From contig JAACJM010000079.1 in the NCBI GenBank assembly GCA_013368315.1, positions 186,001-250,000 of the forward strand: DNA of 64,000 nt, given 5' to 3'. Source of the DNA: Tetrapyrgos nigripes (Eukaryota; Basidiomycota; Agaricomycetes; Agaricales; Campanellaceae). A program made the translations under genes and the position numbers. The notes beneath the pieces were generated by a model. That model was not told the DNA's origin. It worked only from the letters and a program-made list of their open reading frames with translations, and made no database searches. Of this stretch, positions 21,393-38,253 are shown piece after piece. The number at the start of each line of letters is the position of its first letter. Within the stretch, counting starts at the first letter, position 1.

Positions 21393-22849
21393 TCACAAAC
21401 GGCGAGGAAGAGCCCTCGACGTTCTCCTACGCAACCTCCGACCAGTGTGCAATCGGGAGAATGCATGCGCAGAACGTCTCCTCTGAGATGCGGTGCTGTC
21501 GTCAGAGCTACCTGAAGTTCCATCGTCGGTAGCTCCAGTTCCATCGTCGGTAGCTCCAGTTCCATCGTCGGTAGACCCAGATCCATCAGTAGACCCAGAT
21601 CCATCAGTAGACCCAGATCCATCAGTAGACCCAGATCCATCAGTAGACCCAGATCCATCAGTAGACCCGGATCCATCAGTGCCAGTAGGAGGAGGAGTGC
21701 CAGTAGGAGGGGTTTGGCCACCGCTAGGTCCATTACCAGGACCCATAGGACCCATGCCCATGCCCTGACCCATGCAGCAGCAGCAACATCCACCGGCACC
21801 GTTGCCTGTAGGGGTGGAAGTTCCAGAACCGTCTGTGCTGCCAGAACCATCCGTGCTGCCAGAGCCGTCCGTGCTACCAGAACCGTCTGTGCTGCCAGAA
21901 CCATCCGTGCTGCCAGAACCGTCTGTGCTGCCGGAACCGTCTGTGCTGCCTGAACCGTCTGTGCTGCCTGAACCGTCTGTGCTGCCGGGACCGTCTGTAC
22001 TGCCGGAACCGTCACCAGTGTTGCCAGTGTCTGAAGTCGTGCCATTGCCTGCACCAGTACCGTCCGTGCTACCGGTACCGTCCGTGCTGCCGGAACCGTC
22101 TGTACTGCCAGAACCATCCGTGGTGCCAGAACCGTCCGTGCTACCAGAACCGTCCGTGCTACCAGAACCGTCCGTGCTACCAGAACCGTCCGTGCTGCCG
22201 GAACCGTCTGTACTGCCAGATCCGTCCGTGCTACCAGAACCATCCGTGCTGCCGGAACCGTCACCAGTGTTGCCAGTGTCTGAAGTCGTGCCATTGCCTG
22301 CACCAGAACCGTCCGTGCTACCAGAACCGTCTGTGCTGCCAGAACCATCCGTGCTACCAGAATCGTCTGTGCTGCCGGAACCGTCCGTGCTACCAGTGTC
22401 TGAAGTCGTGCCATTAGTCGGTGATGTGGTGTCATCGCCTGTACCTGTCGTGCCGGTCTGTGAACCATCACCACCACTACCACTACCACAATTGCCGCCA
22501 GAGCAGCTGCCACCACCCATAGTCCTGCGTGAAAGCACATAGTCGTGAGCAACACCGCGAACTACGTTGGACGCCAACTCGGAGCGAATGTCCGGATTAG
22601 TAGGGTATCTACGTCGGTGGTGACCATTGGAATGCTGCTTGTGGTGGTGCACATGCTTGTGGTGCCGAGAGTGAAGATTCTCTACTGCTGTTGATCTGCG
22701 TTGGGGAGGACGGATTCTATGAGAAGTTATAAGCAAACGTAGGAACTGCGTATAAAAAGATATACTGACGAGATAGGTGCAGCCAAACTTGACGTTGCGC
22801 TGCCAAGCGCAAGAGCAAGGAGAAAGATGGCAGAAGACTGATATACCAT
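21393..22849 (-). CDS. Secreted Gly/Ser/Thr/Asp-repeat protein
   Basis: Two exons (22770-22849 and 21393-22716) joined across a 53-nt intron give 467 residues. The first exon encodes a good signal peptide (AIFLLALALGSATSSLAAP). Next comes a His/Arg-rich stretch (HHKHVHHHKQHSNGHHRRRY) with dibasic sites that Kex2-type proteases could cut. The body is dozens of GSTDGS hexapeptide units (about 21530-22430), interrupted by one block with a GGCCCCCMGQGMGMGPMGPG segment. The C-terminus is Arg-rich with no GPI signal. Serine and threonine repeats suggest O-glycosylation and a cell-wall or matrix role. No enzyme domain is visible. Because the unit is 18 bp, long antisense frames also stay open; these are shadows. 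Confidence 0.75.
21530..22430. repeat. 18-bp coding minisatellite
   Basis: Degenerate 18-bp units (minus strand GGN-AGY-AC-GA-GG-TC pattern, encoding GSTDGS) are arranged in several blocks separated by a repeated spacer encoding GAGNGTTSDTGNTGDGSGS. The blocks differ in third-position bases, so they probably expanded by unequal exchange and copy number should vary between strains. Confidence 0.85.
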
Positions 22850-23832
22850 TCTGTACGAAGTGGTGTGTTTGTTGAATAAGATTTACGATCTGAGGAGTCT
22901 TTTCAAGTCGGTTGAAGAGGGTGATCTTTCAAAAGAACGTTTGGAAGATGTTTCGACTCGTGGAAAGAAGGACTCTAGACAGCCTGTGTCAGAGAAGAAG
23001 GTGAGCGCTGCTGAAGAATCATGGTGGATCCTGGAGGGTTTTTATACGAATCAAGTTGCTTCCAAGTTGGTCCTCAGGCTCCACGGCCAGCTGGCAGATG
23101 ACGATGCTACCAGAGAAACGGGGGTTCTCGGCTATACCAGATGTACTATAGTACGGTCTCGATAGTACAGCTACGCGGTAGGGAACGAATATGAGAGCGT
23201 CCACCGTAGTTGGCCTGTCTGAATAGGAACGAACTGCGTTGAGCACAGCAATAGTAAAAAGAGCGGAATACAGCCATCATAGACCCTCGCAACAGCTCGC
23301 GGTGAACTCTTTCGCGCTCGTTGGCCAGAAATATCTTAATGCTTTGCAATTGGTTTTCATGGAGCAGAGTTCAAAGCGATGCCAGTCCACGTCAATGATG
23401 GTTTGTCCAAGCCAAGTTTAGAACAACCGCGGCACTCGACTTCCTGAGACGAAGACCCTGGAAATAGCATCACTGCAAAGCCAATCAGCTTGTCGAGGAG
23501 GTATTGGATGATGAAGGTAAGACTCACCTGTTTGGGGCTGGACCCGCGTCCGACATTAATATTTCCCATGCCAGTCACCCAGCGCTCGATAAGCACGTCC
23601 ATGACCAGGCTTTGTCCGTCGTCCAGGACTGGTTTTCGCACTTTGCTAGAGCATATCCTACGACGTAGTGGATCACTCAACCGAGGTCAATTTGCAGGAG
23701 AGAAGCGCGCGGCTAGTATGTAATTCCTTCTGATGTTCTCTTGAGCAGCCAACTTCCCCAGTCGATCCGGAACGATAGATCCGGGAACGCACCAGGGCAT
23801 CGTGGGCGTAACCCGCTTTCTTTTTTACCGCC
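22850..23832. other. Intergenic, divergent promoter region
   Basis: Nearly 1 kb lies between the repeat-protein gene and the D-lactate dehydrogenase. A TATAAAAA on the minus strand near 23040 could serve the repeat-protein gene. Open frames here have no recognisable content. Confidence 0.45.
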
Positions 23833-26222
23833 ATGTTCTCCACGCCTCTCAGAGGCTTTCTGAAACCTCACTGTTCACGGTTCAAGCTATCCAATGCCTC
23901 TACTACGTCATTCTGCCGACAAGGAACCTCATCCACACGCCCGACGCGTTTTATTGACTCACGTTCCATGTCCTCGGCGAGTTCCAATACATCATCATCA
24001 TTTACACCTCGAAATGCTGCTATTGTGCTCGGACTCTCATTGACAAGTGCTATGATTGGATACCACCTTGCCCAATCTTCAAGGACAACCCTGCCCTCTA
24101 AACCAAAATTTGGGACTCCTGCAGATTTCGACAAAGCAATCGACGAACTGAGACAAGCGTTTCATGACGATGCTGATATCGTTTCTACGGACACAGACGA
24201 TTTGAGGTTGCATGGATTTTCGGAGAATGACTATCATCCTGGTATGTTCCTGATAAATCCACATGACGTCTACTTACATACTCTCTAATTACTCAGGCTC
24301 ACCTCATACTGTCGTGGTATATCCGCGGTCAACGGAAGATGTCGTCAAAGTGGTCAAGATAGCGACGAAGTATCGGATGCCTATCATTGCATACGCGGGT
24401 GCGACGAGTTTGGAGGGGCACTTTCGTGGGGTGGGTCATTGTGCCTCTCTGAGGAGTCGAGTGTCTCATACTCGTATGACGTTTTGACCGAACATAGCAC
24501 GCAAGTGGAGGCATATGTCTCGATGTTTCCGGCATGAACGAGATATTGGAGATTCACGGCAAGCTTCCAGCCTTGAATGAGTCTGGCACCTTCATTCACG
24601 CTTTCTTTCCACAATAGAATCGGATTCTGATCTGGTATGTCAGCCTGGAATTGGATGGGTAGAAATTAATGATACCCTGAAAGAGAAAGGTGAGTTTTTG
24701 CTTCGCTCTGAGTACACATTTGACTCGTGACTGTTTGTGTGGGCAGGCATACCACTCTTCTTCCCGGTGCGTGTTCTCGAAATTACGTGTCTATGTATTG
24801 CAGTGGCTAACTGTTGTTTTCTGCATTGCTCCTGGTAGATCGACCCTGCTCCAGGAGCGACCATCGGGGGAATGCTCAGTACAGGTTGTTCTGGGAGTGA
24901 GTAAAGCAAACCTTAGCCTTTCCGTTCTGAGAATAGAAACTGAGGTGCGTCCTTGCCTAGCAAATGCTGTTAGATACGGCACCAGTAAGGGAGAATGGTT
25001 TTTGAATGCTGTGAGTTCTCCTACCTTCACTTACGACCGCATTGACACCTTTCTCAACAATGTGCACATTAGACCGTCGTGTTACCCTCCGGAGAAGTCA
25101 TTAAAACCAGACGAAGATCTAGGAAATCCTCTGCGGGGTTCGATGTTACCAAGCTATTCATTGGCGCTGAGGGTACGTTGGGGATTGTCACTGAAGGTAT
25201 GTAGTTATATTTGGATTTCCTTCAAGCTGTGGCTGGCGATGGTGATGTCTTACGGATTTCTATCATCCAGTGACGATACGGCTGGCGCCTGTTCTTCCTA
25301 CAACAGTGGCTGTAGTCCACTTCCCGAATGTGAAAAAAGCAACGGAGGCAGTGATTGAAGTGATGAGCCAAGGTGTAGGGATCCGTATGTGCTGCTCTTC
25401 CGCTTCTCCATGCTACTATTAACCGGGTTTCTACTCTCACAGAATGCGTCGAACTGCTTGACGACATCTTCATGCACGCAATCAACACCTACGGACAGTC
25501 CTCACGTAAATGGCCCGAGATGGATTCCCTCTTTTTCAAAATTCAAGGCCACAACAAATCATCCTTGAAAGAATACGCATCCATAATCAAAACCATTGTG
25601 GAAAAACACGGAGGGACCGGCTTCCAGCTCGCCAAAGACGATAAAGAAGCCGCTGACCTTTGGGCTGATCGGAAAAATGCTTTATATTCTGGTTTGGCGA
25701 TTGGACCGCCTGGAGCTAGGGGGTGGAGTACGGATGTGTGTGTTCCAGTGTCAAAACTCCCAGAGTTGGTGTATGAGACGAAGAAGGATTTGGCTTCGAT
25801 TGGGCTTGTGTCGACTATTGTAGGCCACGTGGGGGATGGGAACTTTCATTCGTTGATTCTGTTTTCAAATGATAAGGAGTGGGAGATTGCGAGGGGAGCC
25901 GTGACGAGGATGGTACAGAGAGCTATTCAGATGGATGGTACTTGTGAGTCTATCGAGTTTCACTCCGAGATGAGCAGCTGCATTGATTCGTTCCTTCAGG
26001 TACGGGTGAGCATGGTGTTGGTATAGGAAAGAAAAAGTTTCTCGTGGAAGAGCTTGGTCCAGGAACGGTGGAACTGATGAGGACAATTAAGAGAGCTGTT
26101 GACCCCCTTGGCTTGTTTAATCCTGGGAAGGTATGTCGCCGAGCTGGGGATCAGAATCACACTGACAGTTGATGATCCAGCTTTACCCAGATGAAGATGA
26201 GACCAAGGGAGATAATCGTTGA
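23833..26222 (+). CDS. dld1: D-lactate dehydrogenase (cytochrome), FAD-linked, mitochondrial
   Basis: Twelve exons (23833-24241, 24297-24430, 24498-24558, 24618-24689, 24747-24766, 24839-24896, 24961-25010, 25073-25196, 25271-25384, 25443-25943, 26000-26130, 26181-26222) give 571 residues. The Arg/Ser-rich start is a mitochondrial targeting type sequence followed by a membrane segment ([15 protein letters not shown]). The FAD_binding_4 part shows [41 protein letters not shown] and [11 protein letters not shown]; the C-terminal FAD-oxidase part shows [15 protein letters not shown] and [14 protein letters not shown], where the histidines fit the catalytic site, and ends FNPGKLYPDE. It oxidises D-lactate to pyruvate and passes electrons to cytochrome c. 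Intron 3 begins GC, and exon 5 is only 20 nt. Gene looks intact. Confidence 0.92.
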
Positions 26223-26308
26223 GAGGCTAGTACTTCTGTTGTGTAGAATCCACATCCCGCTGCAAGGATATCAGTGTCTTTAAACGTTTGTTTCCAATGC
26301 TTAAGAGT

Positions 26309-26391
26309 GGCCTGATGGTCTAGTAGTATGATTCCTTGTTAGGGCACGTGACTAATCGAGGAGGTCCCGGGTTCAATTCCCGGTCAGGCCC
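26309..26391 (+). tRNA. tRNA-Pro(AGG) with an 11-nt intron
   Basis: The acceptor stem pairs GGCCTGA with TCAGGCC, followed by discriminator C. The A box is TGGTCTAGTAGTATG and the B box GGGTTCAATTCCC. The anticodon stem CCTTG/CGAGG encloses loop TTAGGGT once the 11-nt intron at 26345-26355 (after position 37) is removed. Anticodon AGG at 26341-26343 reads CCU and, with inosine, CCC proline codons. Confidence 0.9.
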
Positions 26392-26410
26392 ATTCCGTAT
26401 ATAACTCGTG

Positions 26411-26431
26411 TTTTTTTTTTTTTTTTTTTTT
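26411..26431 (+). terminator. RNA polymerase III poly-T terminator
   Basis: An unbroken run of at least 20 T residues starts about 20 nt after the tRNA, well beyond the minimum needed for Pol III termination. Confidence 0.8.
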
Positions 26432-26520
26432 GTTGCATTCCCTTCGTTCACGTTTGATGTGGCTAGTCCTTGCGAAATTGACGTTCTTTGAACCACCCAA
26501 TACAAACTTGACACTACTTA

Positions 26521-29085
26521 TTACTTCTGGAATTCCTCAAGGACTCTTCGCGAGTTCAAGAAATCAGTTTTGTCGGTGTCCCAATCTATCATGAAAGTGA
26601 TCACTAAAGATCCCACAGACATTGGAAGTTGAGCATCCTCACCGTCCGAAATCACTGTGATATTATCCCTGAGCAGTTGCATGACTTGTCGGTCTTCGGG
26701 CGTGTATGCCGGCCATCCATCTTGCAGATCGAAGGACAGCAACAAATCGGTTAGTAAATGCCAATGGATCTTAGTAAAAAAAAAAAAGCGAGGACTTACT
26801 GAGTCCAGGATTGAGATCGTTGACGAAATTCAACCAGGCATCCAGCATTTGATTCGCAAATTGATTTTCTACGCTGGTAGGGACTGGTCCGAAGAGTAAA
26901 ACCAGCTCCGAGGCATGCGCGACTGTCATACCGTTTAAACTGAGAGACGCGCGAAAGAAGAGAAGAACCTCTCTAACTTACCTCCAAGCATGGGGTTGTT
27001 TCCTGGGATAAACTCCCTGAAATAATATGCGAACATCGTCTGAAGTGAAGACCCGTGTTCAAAGAACAACCGGCGAGGAGACAAAAACATTTCATCCGTG
27101 TACCAAGCCTCTGCACGATCGAAAAGAGAATCCCCAGTGTTGAATGGTGCTCCGAGAGTGCGATCATTTGCTCGCCAATTTGCCAAGATTTCGTTGTAGA
27201 CATCCTGCGTGATAGTGCTGTTGTCGATGAAGAGTTCACTGATATACTGGACAAATCTTGCATCTTGAGCGGCCCCGGTGAGATTGAGGCCAGCGACGGA
27301 TATACTGAAGCCAGCTCCTTCATTGACCTATCCGGGGTCGTCAGTTCACTCCGTTCACTGAAGCTACCGCGAACGTACGTTTGTCCCCCCCATGTAAGGT
27401 AGGTGGAGGAAATCTCCGCTTTGAACTACTTCCGACGCCTGAGCTGTGGCGAAACTTCCTTCTGGCCCGATTGAAGGCTGCCACAGTTGACCATTCAGGG
27501 TGTTCCCGATCATTCCATTAGATATCCCCATAAGTGTCTGGCAATGACCTAGTGAATAGACAAAACCAACAGAGCTAACACGCGGGCTGACCTGCAGAGA
27601 GACATTTTGAAGGCACGATAGCGCATTTGGTCCGAAAGTACATCCAGTGGCGGCGAGAAGACGGCTGAAGGGCTTGTTTGGCTTGTCATAAGTACTAGCG
27701 GGAGGAGAGCTCTTACTACAGAATATGATCAATCCGAATCATCCAGCGGACAACGGCAGGATCATAAGGGCTTACAATGGTCCGGTCGAAGATTCGCCTA
27801 TTCCTGCACGGAACAGAGGGCGGGAGGATGGGTACAAGAAGTGAGATTCAACACTACCAGCACCAGCGCTCTGATGAGTTACAAATGCAAGTGTCAGAAA
27901 TTTGTTTCTTCACGAATACTTCTCGAGACTTACTTGGCCCCAAATAGTGACCTGCAAAAATTGAAATGATCAGTCTGATTCACAGATCTTGGTCACATAC
28001 CTTTGAAGGATCACCACCGAATGAGGCGATATTGTCCTGAAGAGAGAAAGAATCAATATAACCCTCATCAAAATTAACAAGAGATCGTCGAACCTGGACG
28101 AACGTCAGAGCTTGGCGTTGGTCAAGGAGCCCGGCATTTAAATCTTCTGGAGCGACCAAAGAACTTGAAAGCTACGTAAATCGCAAGCGAGATTATACTC
28201 ATCAGAAATTCCAGCCTGGTGCTAGTCCCCCACTTACAAATCCAAAGGTATTCAAACGATAGTTACTGTAGATAGGTCCAATTCAGCTGTACGGATGCAG
28301 GAGTAATCGTTGCACTTACATCGAGACGAAAACGATAGGTTTGTCAATCGAAACACTCCGGGTAATGAAACCTATTTTCTGTCAGGTGTCTCATTACTAG
28401 TAGGACGGCCGTAAACGCACGAGTTGGATCAGATGACGGGGAAGATGATGCTCTGCGTGAGAAAATGTTCAAACATTACGTTTCAAAGTCAGAGCAGACG
28501 CGCAAGCGTTACCCTGTGGTATATGCGCCACCCTGTAGACAATGACACTGAACTATCCGTATGTCTCATGAACGGATTATACTCACATGAATCCACACCA
28601 AAACTGGCAGTCCTGCATCCGCAGTTGTGTTTTGAGGTCGCCAGATCTGTACAAGGTGAGATAGAGACTGCGTGTGTAGTAATCCTATGACTCACATTCA
28701 AAAATAGGCAATCTTCGCTGATGGGGGCACCTAGGTCAGCTGAAGGTTGAGGACACGCATTTCCGAAAGTGGAAGCAACTTTCAAAGCATTGCTGGGATT
28801 CGTAATCGGTACTGGAGCCTTTCAGCGCGAAGATGAGAAATATGAGCATTCTTATAACTCCAGCAACTTTGACAACAAAAGGAACACCTTAAATCGAAGT
28901 CGGCCGACTGGGGCCTGCGCGTAAGGAATTCCGAGCCATTTTTCAGTACCCTTCGCAGAGACACCACGAAATGTTCCGGAACTCGTTTGAACATCGAGGA
29001 CGGCCGACAAAATGGACGGACAAAACAGGAGCAGGCATGCAACTCGCAGAAAAATGGAGGGAAAACTGTGCGACATGGACGCCAT
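26521..29085 (-). CDS. Secreted type B carboxylesterase/lipase, gene 1 of 3
   Basis: Many short exons on the minus strand run from ATG 29085 (or 29076) to TAA 26521. The N-terminus is a signal peptide (FLRVACLLLFCPSILSAVLD), followed by the family opening GTFRG...KWLGIPYAQAPVG and ACPQPS...EDCLFLNV. The nucleophile motif reads VTIWGQSAGAGSVES, with an intron between the Q and the S codons. The acid is in NEGAGF and the histidine in VAHASELVLLFG, so the Ser-Glu-His triad is complete. The C-terminus is RRVLEEFQK. The enzyme should hydrolyse esters outside the cell; the exact substrate (lipid, sterol ester, feruloyl or other) cannot be told. It is the most diverged of the three tandem copies. 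Exact exon borders were not all fixed. Confidence 0.85.
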
Positions 29086-29118
29086 GAAGGAGCAGGGAGG
29101 AGAAAGTAGTCCTCGACT

Positions 29119-29125
29119 TTTTATA
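29119..29125 (-). promoter_or_regulatory. TATA box of carboxylesterase gene 1
   Basis: TATAAAA on the minus strand lies about 34 nt before the first ATG (29085). That leaves almost no leader for the first ATG and slightly favours the second, in-frame ATG at 29076. Confidence 0.5.
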
Positions 29126-29274
29126 TGTCTGCCCCTATAAGCTATTTTTAAGACGTCATTCAGGCAGGGACGGGAAAGAAAAGGAACTGCATTGTTCATG
29201 GGACACTACGTATATGTGTATGGAGCATTGAAAAGCGAACATGTGATCGGGGACTGGAAAATCTGGAGAACCGA

Positions 29275-31932
<2,658 letters not shown>

Positions 31933-32994
31933 TGTCCGACTGGAATAGCGAACGCCTGACGATGAACGATCTCAGAGCGTTATATAGGCCTGCTCGACAC
32001 TGATCAGCTGTCCTGTTCGTCCTTAAGTCATCTTTGACTATTGTAAGAATGTTTTTCCAGAAAGAAGGAAAGAAGCAGTCGATGGGATTTGTCAGGGACC
32101 AGGAACTGGCAGGAAGGTACAGAAAATAACTTTTTATTCTCATGGAGTTGTTGGAAGAGAAGGTAAGTAAATGATTAATGATGTTCAGTAAGGGCGCCGG
32201 AGGACGCTCGAAGTGCACTGAAGCATGGCGAGTCCAGATACGTCAACAAAACGTGAAAAAAGAGAAGGTAGCATCTCTGCATCCTTGCTGTAGGTGGAAT
32301 CAGGGAATGCGTTGATGTGATCTAGGTGACGTGTTGTCCGCCAACTCAATGCGCTAGATGTAGTCGTCCACCGGCCAATCAAGCTTCCTGTAAGGCAACA
32401 GGACGTATACTAGCCTCTAATCCAGCCAGCGGTCCCGAGCCTCAACCTGGAAAGGATCAGACGAGGGTAGATAGAGTAAACAGCGTCAACCACATACCTT
32501 TCCGAAAGCATCACAAATTGAGCACAATATACATTCCGGACGTCCAAGCGATGTTTATACTTCGCCATCTCTTCTCTCAGCTTTCCTGACCTGTTAATAC
32601 AGAATCCGACTCTTGAAATCGCCATAATCCGTCTCAGACTCCCGGAACCGGTGTAGACGTTCTGGCCCTTGCTGCTCGGTGTTTTCTTGTCTTCAAGGAT
32701 AGAGTAGAGTAGAGATGCATGCTGGGGCCAAGCACTGGTACATATTCTGCTGAATGCTGAATGTAGTGTTGATGGATGTAGAGAAGAAGGAAGAACAACT
32801 GAGAAAGGCCGCGTCAAGACGCGACGCGACACTTGCCACGGTCCCGGGCCCAGAGCCTCAGTCGTATTTCGCTACTTTGCCACTACTTTGGTTACATAGA
32901 GGACAAACGTACATAACCATCAAGATAACCTACAAAGACGAGGATAGCCAGTCTGTTTCTACTTGTATATGTACATGTACAACGGCAAGAAGAA
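31933..32994. other. Intergenic between carboxylesterase genes 2 and 3
   Basis: About 1 kb. A minus-strand open frame of 140 codons (32410-32832) is present but has no family features, membrane segment or neighbours that support it; I treat it as chance. The bases next to gene 2 resemble those upstream of gene 3 (a TTCTCATGG context), a relic of the duplication. Confidence 0.45.
31981..31986 (-). promoter_or_regulatory. TATA box of carboxylesterase gene 2
   Basis: TATATA about 50 nt upstream of the ATG at 31932; gene 3 has the same element at the same distance. Confidence 0.5.
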
Positions 32995-35640
<2,646 letters not shown>

Positions 35641-35693
35641 TGTCTGACTGGTTCGAGCAGTGAACGACCTGGCTCTGAGTAAAGCCAGTTCAT

Positions 35694-35699
35694 TATATA
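35694..35699 (-). promoter_or_regulatory. TATA box of carboxylesterase gene 3
   Basis: TATATA on the minus strand, about 54 nt upstream of the ATG at 35640. Confidence 0.5.
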
Positions 35700-36535
35700 C
35701 TCTGCTCAACACTGATAAATTAGAAAGACAATTTGATCAGCTGCTGCCCTCAGCTGCTTCATTCTCGTCTTTGCTAAGATGGTTTCCCTAAAGGAAGGAG
35801 AGAAGCATACGATGTGGAGAAAAAATCTTTCTATTCTCATGGGTAGCCTTCCGAGAAGTAATAGGGCCTTTTAAAAAATCGGAAGGAATCAACGTCAGAC
35901 GAGGTAGGCCAGGAATATAGTATAACGCAAAGGACACTCGGGCTTCCGAGAAGCGATAGAGCCTTTTAAAAACCCGGAAGGAAGGCCAGATGTCGTACAG
36001 AAGCGTAAAAACATACCTTTCCTAAGAGTGCCCAGAAACATCACACCTCGGGATCCACGGGCCTTCCATGATACATAATACATCTCTCTTTTCAGCTGAG
36101 CCTGCCGGCCAATCAATAATTTATCCAAAACTGATGCTTGCGTTATGTTCCTTGTGAGCTAGTTGGAGAGTGCTTGAGGTTGGAGGAAGACTTTATCGGC
36201 GGTGCAGACGGTGGTAGCTGGTAAAGGTGTACAGCACGCGTCAAACTTGGCCAAGCTCTTTTACCACCATGCTCTCCTCTTCGTCAGGACTGTATTTTCT
36301 TCTTTCCCTACATATATAGAGTTACAGATATAGTGCTTCTGAACTCTATATTGGTGGTAAAAAATAGTACCGAAAAACGCAGTGAGTTGGCTGTGGTTGG
36401 CTGTACTTCGGCTGTACTGTTGAGCACCCAACGTCTGATACCAATCTTTATTCAAAGTCAGCGCTGGCTTCATTACTACAATAGACAACGCCTCTGCCCG
36501 TTTTACCGCTCGCAAAAGCTCTACGCTGTCCGACC
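35700..36535. other. Intergenic before the HET-domain gene
   Basis: No supported gene in this divergent space. A short segment around CTTCCGAGAAG...GCCTTTTAAAAA occurs twice (about 35850-35885 and 35942-35980) as a direct repeat. Confidence 0.45.
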
Positions 36536-38065
36536 ATGTCCGACCACTGGCAGTTCGCCTCCCGATTCATGCCGCCTCTGAACAAGACTTCTCCAATGGT
36601 GTCAGACTTTGGTTCACCTCTCGTCTCAGACGACATCTGGGATATAACGACGGAAAACGAGGCAGAGAGACGGAAACTCACTTTTGAACTGAAAGGTGGG
36701 GCGAGTTCCTTTACCTGAAATATCTTCAACATCGACTAACACATCAGCACGTTCCGTAGCTCTCAATGGAACCACAAAATCTTCTGCGAATGCTGGTGAC
36801 AATTGGATGAAGGATTTTCACGGGTTGTGGGCAACTCCAAATACTTTTGCAAGAGATGGGAAGAATCAGCTCCTGATGCCCAATACTGCCAGTTCGAGCA
36901 GGAGCAGCAGTCGGACCGAATTCTCAATGACTGGATTGGAGACTGCCAGTGATTATTCTGCGATAATTACGCCGTTTGGGTCAGCCGTAATTCCTGTAGA
37001 AGAGAGTTGCGCCCCTTCGTCAATCCATCTCGGCTCACCTCTGCCATTGCAAGACGACCCGAAAATGGTGAGTTTTTTGGCATTCCTAGCTGACTGTTTG
37101 TAAATCATTGACCATCTTTCACTCGCTTATCATAGCCTCATTGCCTCATCAATACCATTTCCCTCCAATTGACTGAATTTGGGAAAGACGACCCAATTCC
37201 TCTTTACGCAATTCTGTCGCATCGGTGGGGAAAGCAAGAGGAAGAGGTCGGTTACCAAGAGCTTAAACGACCTACTGCCGAAACCTTTCGCAAAGCAGGT
37301 TATTACAAAATCGCATTGGCCTGTAACCAAGCTCTCCTACAACACGGCTTGCAATATCTTTGGGTTGATACCTGTTGCATAAATCAACACGATAAAGACG
37401 ATATCCATCGCAACATTAAATCCATGTTTGCGTATTATCAGCATTCCTATATCTGCTTTGCATACCTCGTCGATATCAGTGGGCACGATTTTCTACGCAG
37501 CGTGTGGTTTACACGTGGGTGGACGCTGCAAGAGCTGCTTGCACCTCTGGATGTCATATTCTTTGACTGCAACTGGCAAGCCATCGGACGCAGGAATCAG
37601 CGTAGTTGGGAGATATCGATCATCACTGGGATACCCGAGGACGTGATAAAGGGAGAAACACGCATATACGAGGTTGACGTGGAAGAAAAAATGTCGTGGT
37701 CTGCACATCGGGAGACAAGTAGACCTCCAGATCAGGCCTATTGTCTTTTTGGCATCTTGGGGGTCTCAGTGGAACCCAATTATGACGAAGATGCCGAGAC
37801 GGCGTTTTCGAGGTTGTGCGAGGCGTGGTTCAGGAAAATTTCAGAGGAGTCTGGGGGACGGAAGATTATGGTACCGAATTTGGGCCGTCTTTACGGCTCG
37901 TTGAGATCCAGAGCACGTAAAGGCAGAGAGGCTTGGAGTTATCGTGGTCGTAACGATGAAGGCAGAATCATGACTCGCAAAGAAGACGTCGTGGGCACTT
38001 CTTCAACCAGACTGAAACCATACATTCCCCATCTCGATGGCGTCATGCAGCGGCTCCCGTACTAA
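36536..38065 (+). CDS. Heterokaryon incompatibility (HET) domain protein
   Basis: Three exons (36536-36695, 36748-37067, 37136-38065) give 469 residues. Residues up to about 155 are low-complexity Ser/Thr-rich sequence. The HET domain begins CLINTISLQLTEF and shows its three conserved blocks: YAILSHRWG, YLWVDTCCINQHDKDD, and VWFTRGWTLQELLAP, followed by the RPPDQAYCLFGILGVSVEPNYDED segment typical of Agaricomycete members. HET proteins act in nonself recognition between fused hyphae, often triggering cell death. No NACHT, repeat or other partner domain follows: the protein ends 290 residues after the HET start. The GTGGGG donor of intron 1 is weak, so the first exon is less certain than the rest. 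Confidence 0.85.
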
Positions 38066-38253
38066 GATTGCAGCTCAGTCCGCTTAGATTGTCTACAGTG
38101 CATCAATTATACCAATACATGTACATTCCCGCAGCCGCGTCATTGAGCATCTTAACCTCCAATTATCAAAATGACTACGACAACTACATAGAAAAAAACA
38201 CTCGATACCACTGCCAGCTTATCTCGATACTCGTCACTACCACAATGACAATC

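Noticed and set aside
21377..22555. Long antisense and alternate-frame open frames across the repeat-protein gene
   Set aside because: An 18-bp unit without stops opens several frames at once; only the minus-strand frame connects to a signal peptide through a consensus intron.
32410..32832. 140-codon minus-strand ORF between esterase genes 2 and 3
   Set aside because: No domain, no signal, no splice context and composition unlike its neighbours; probably chance.
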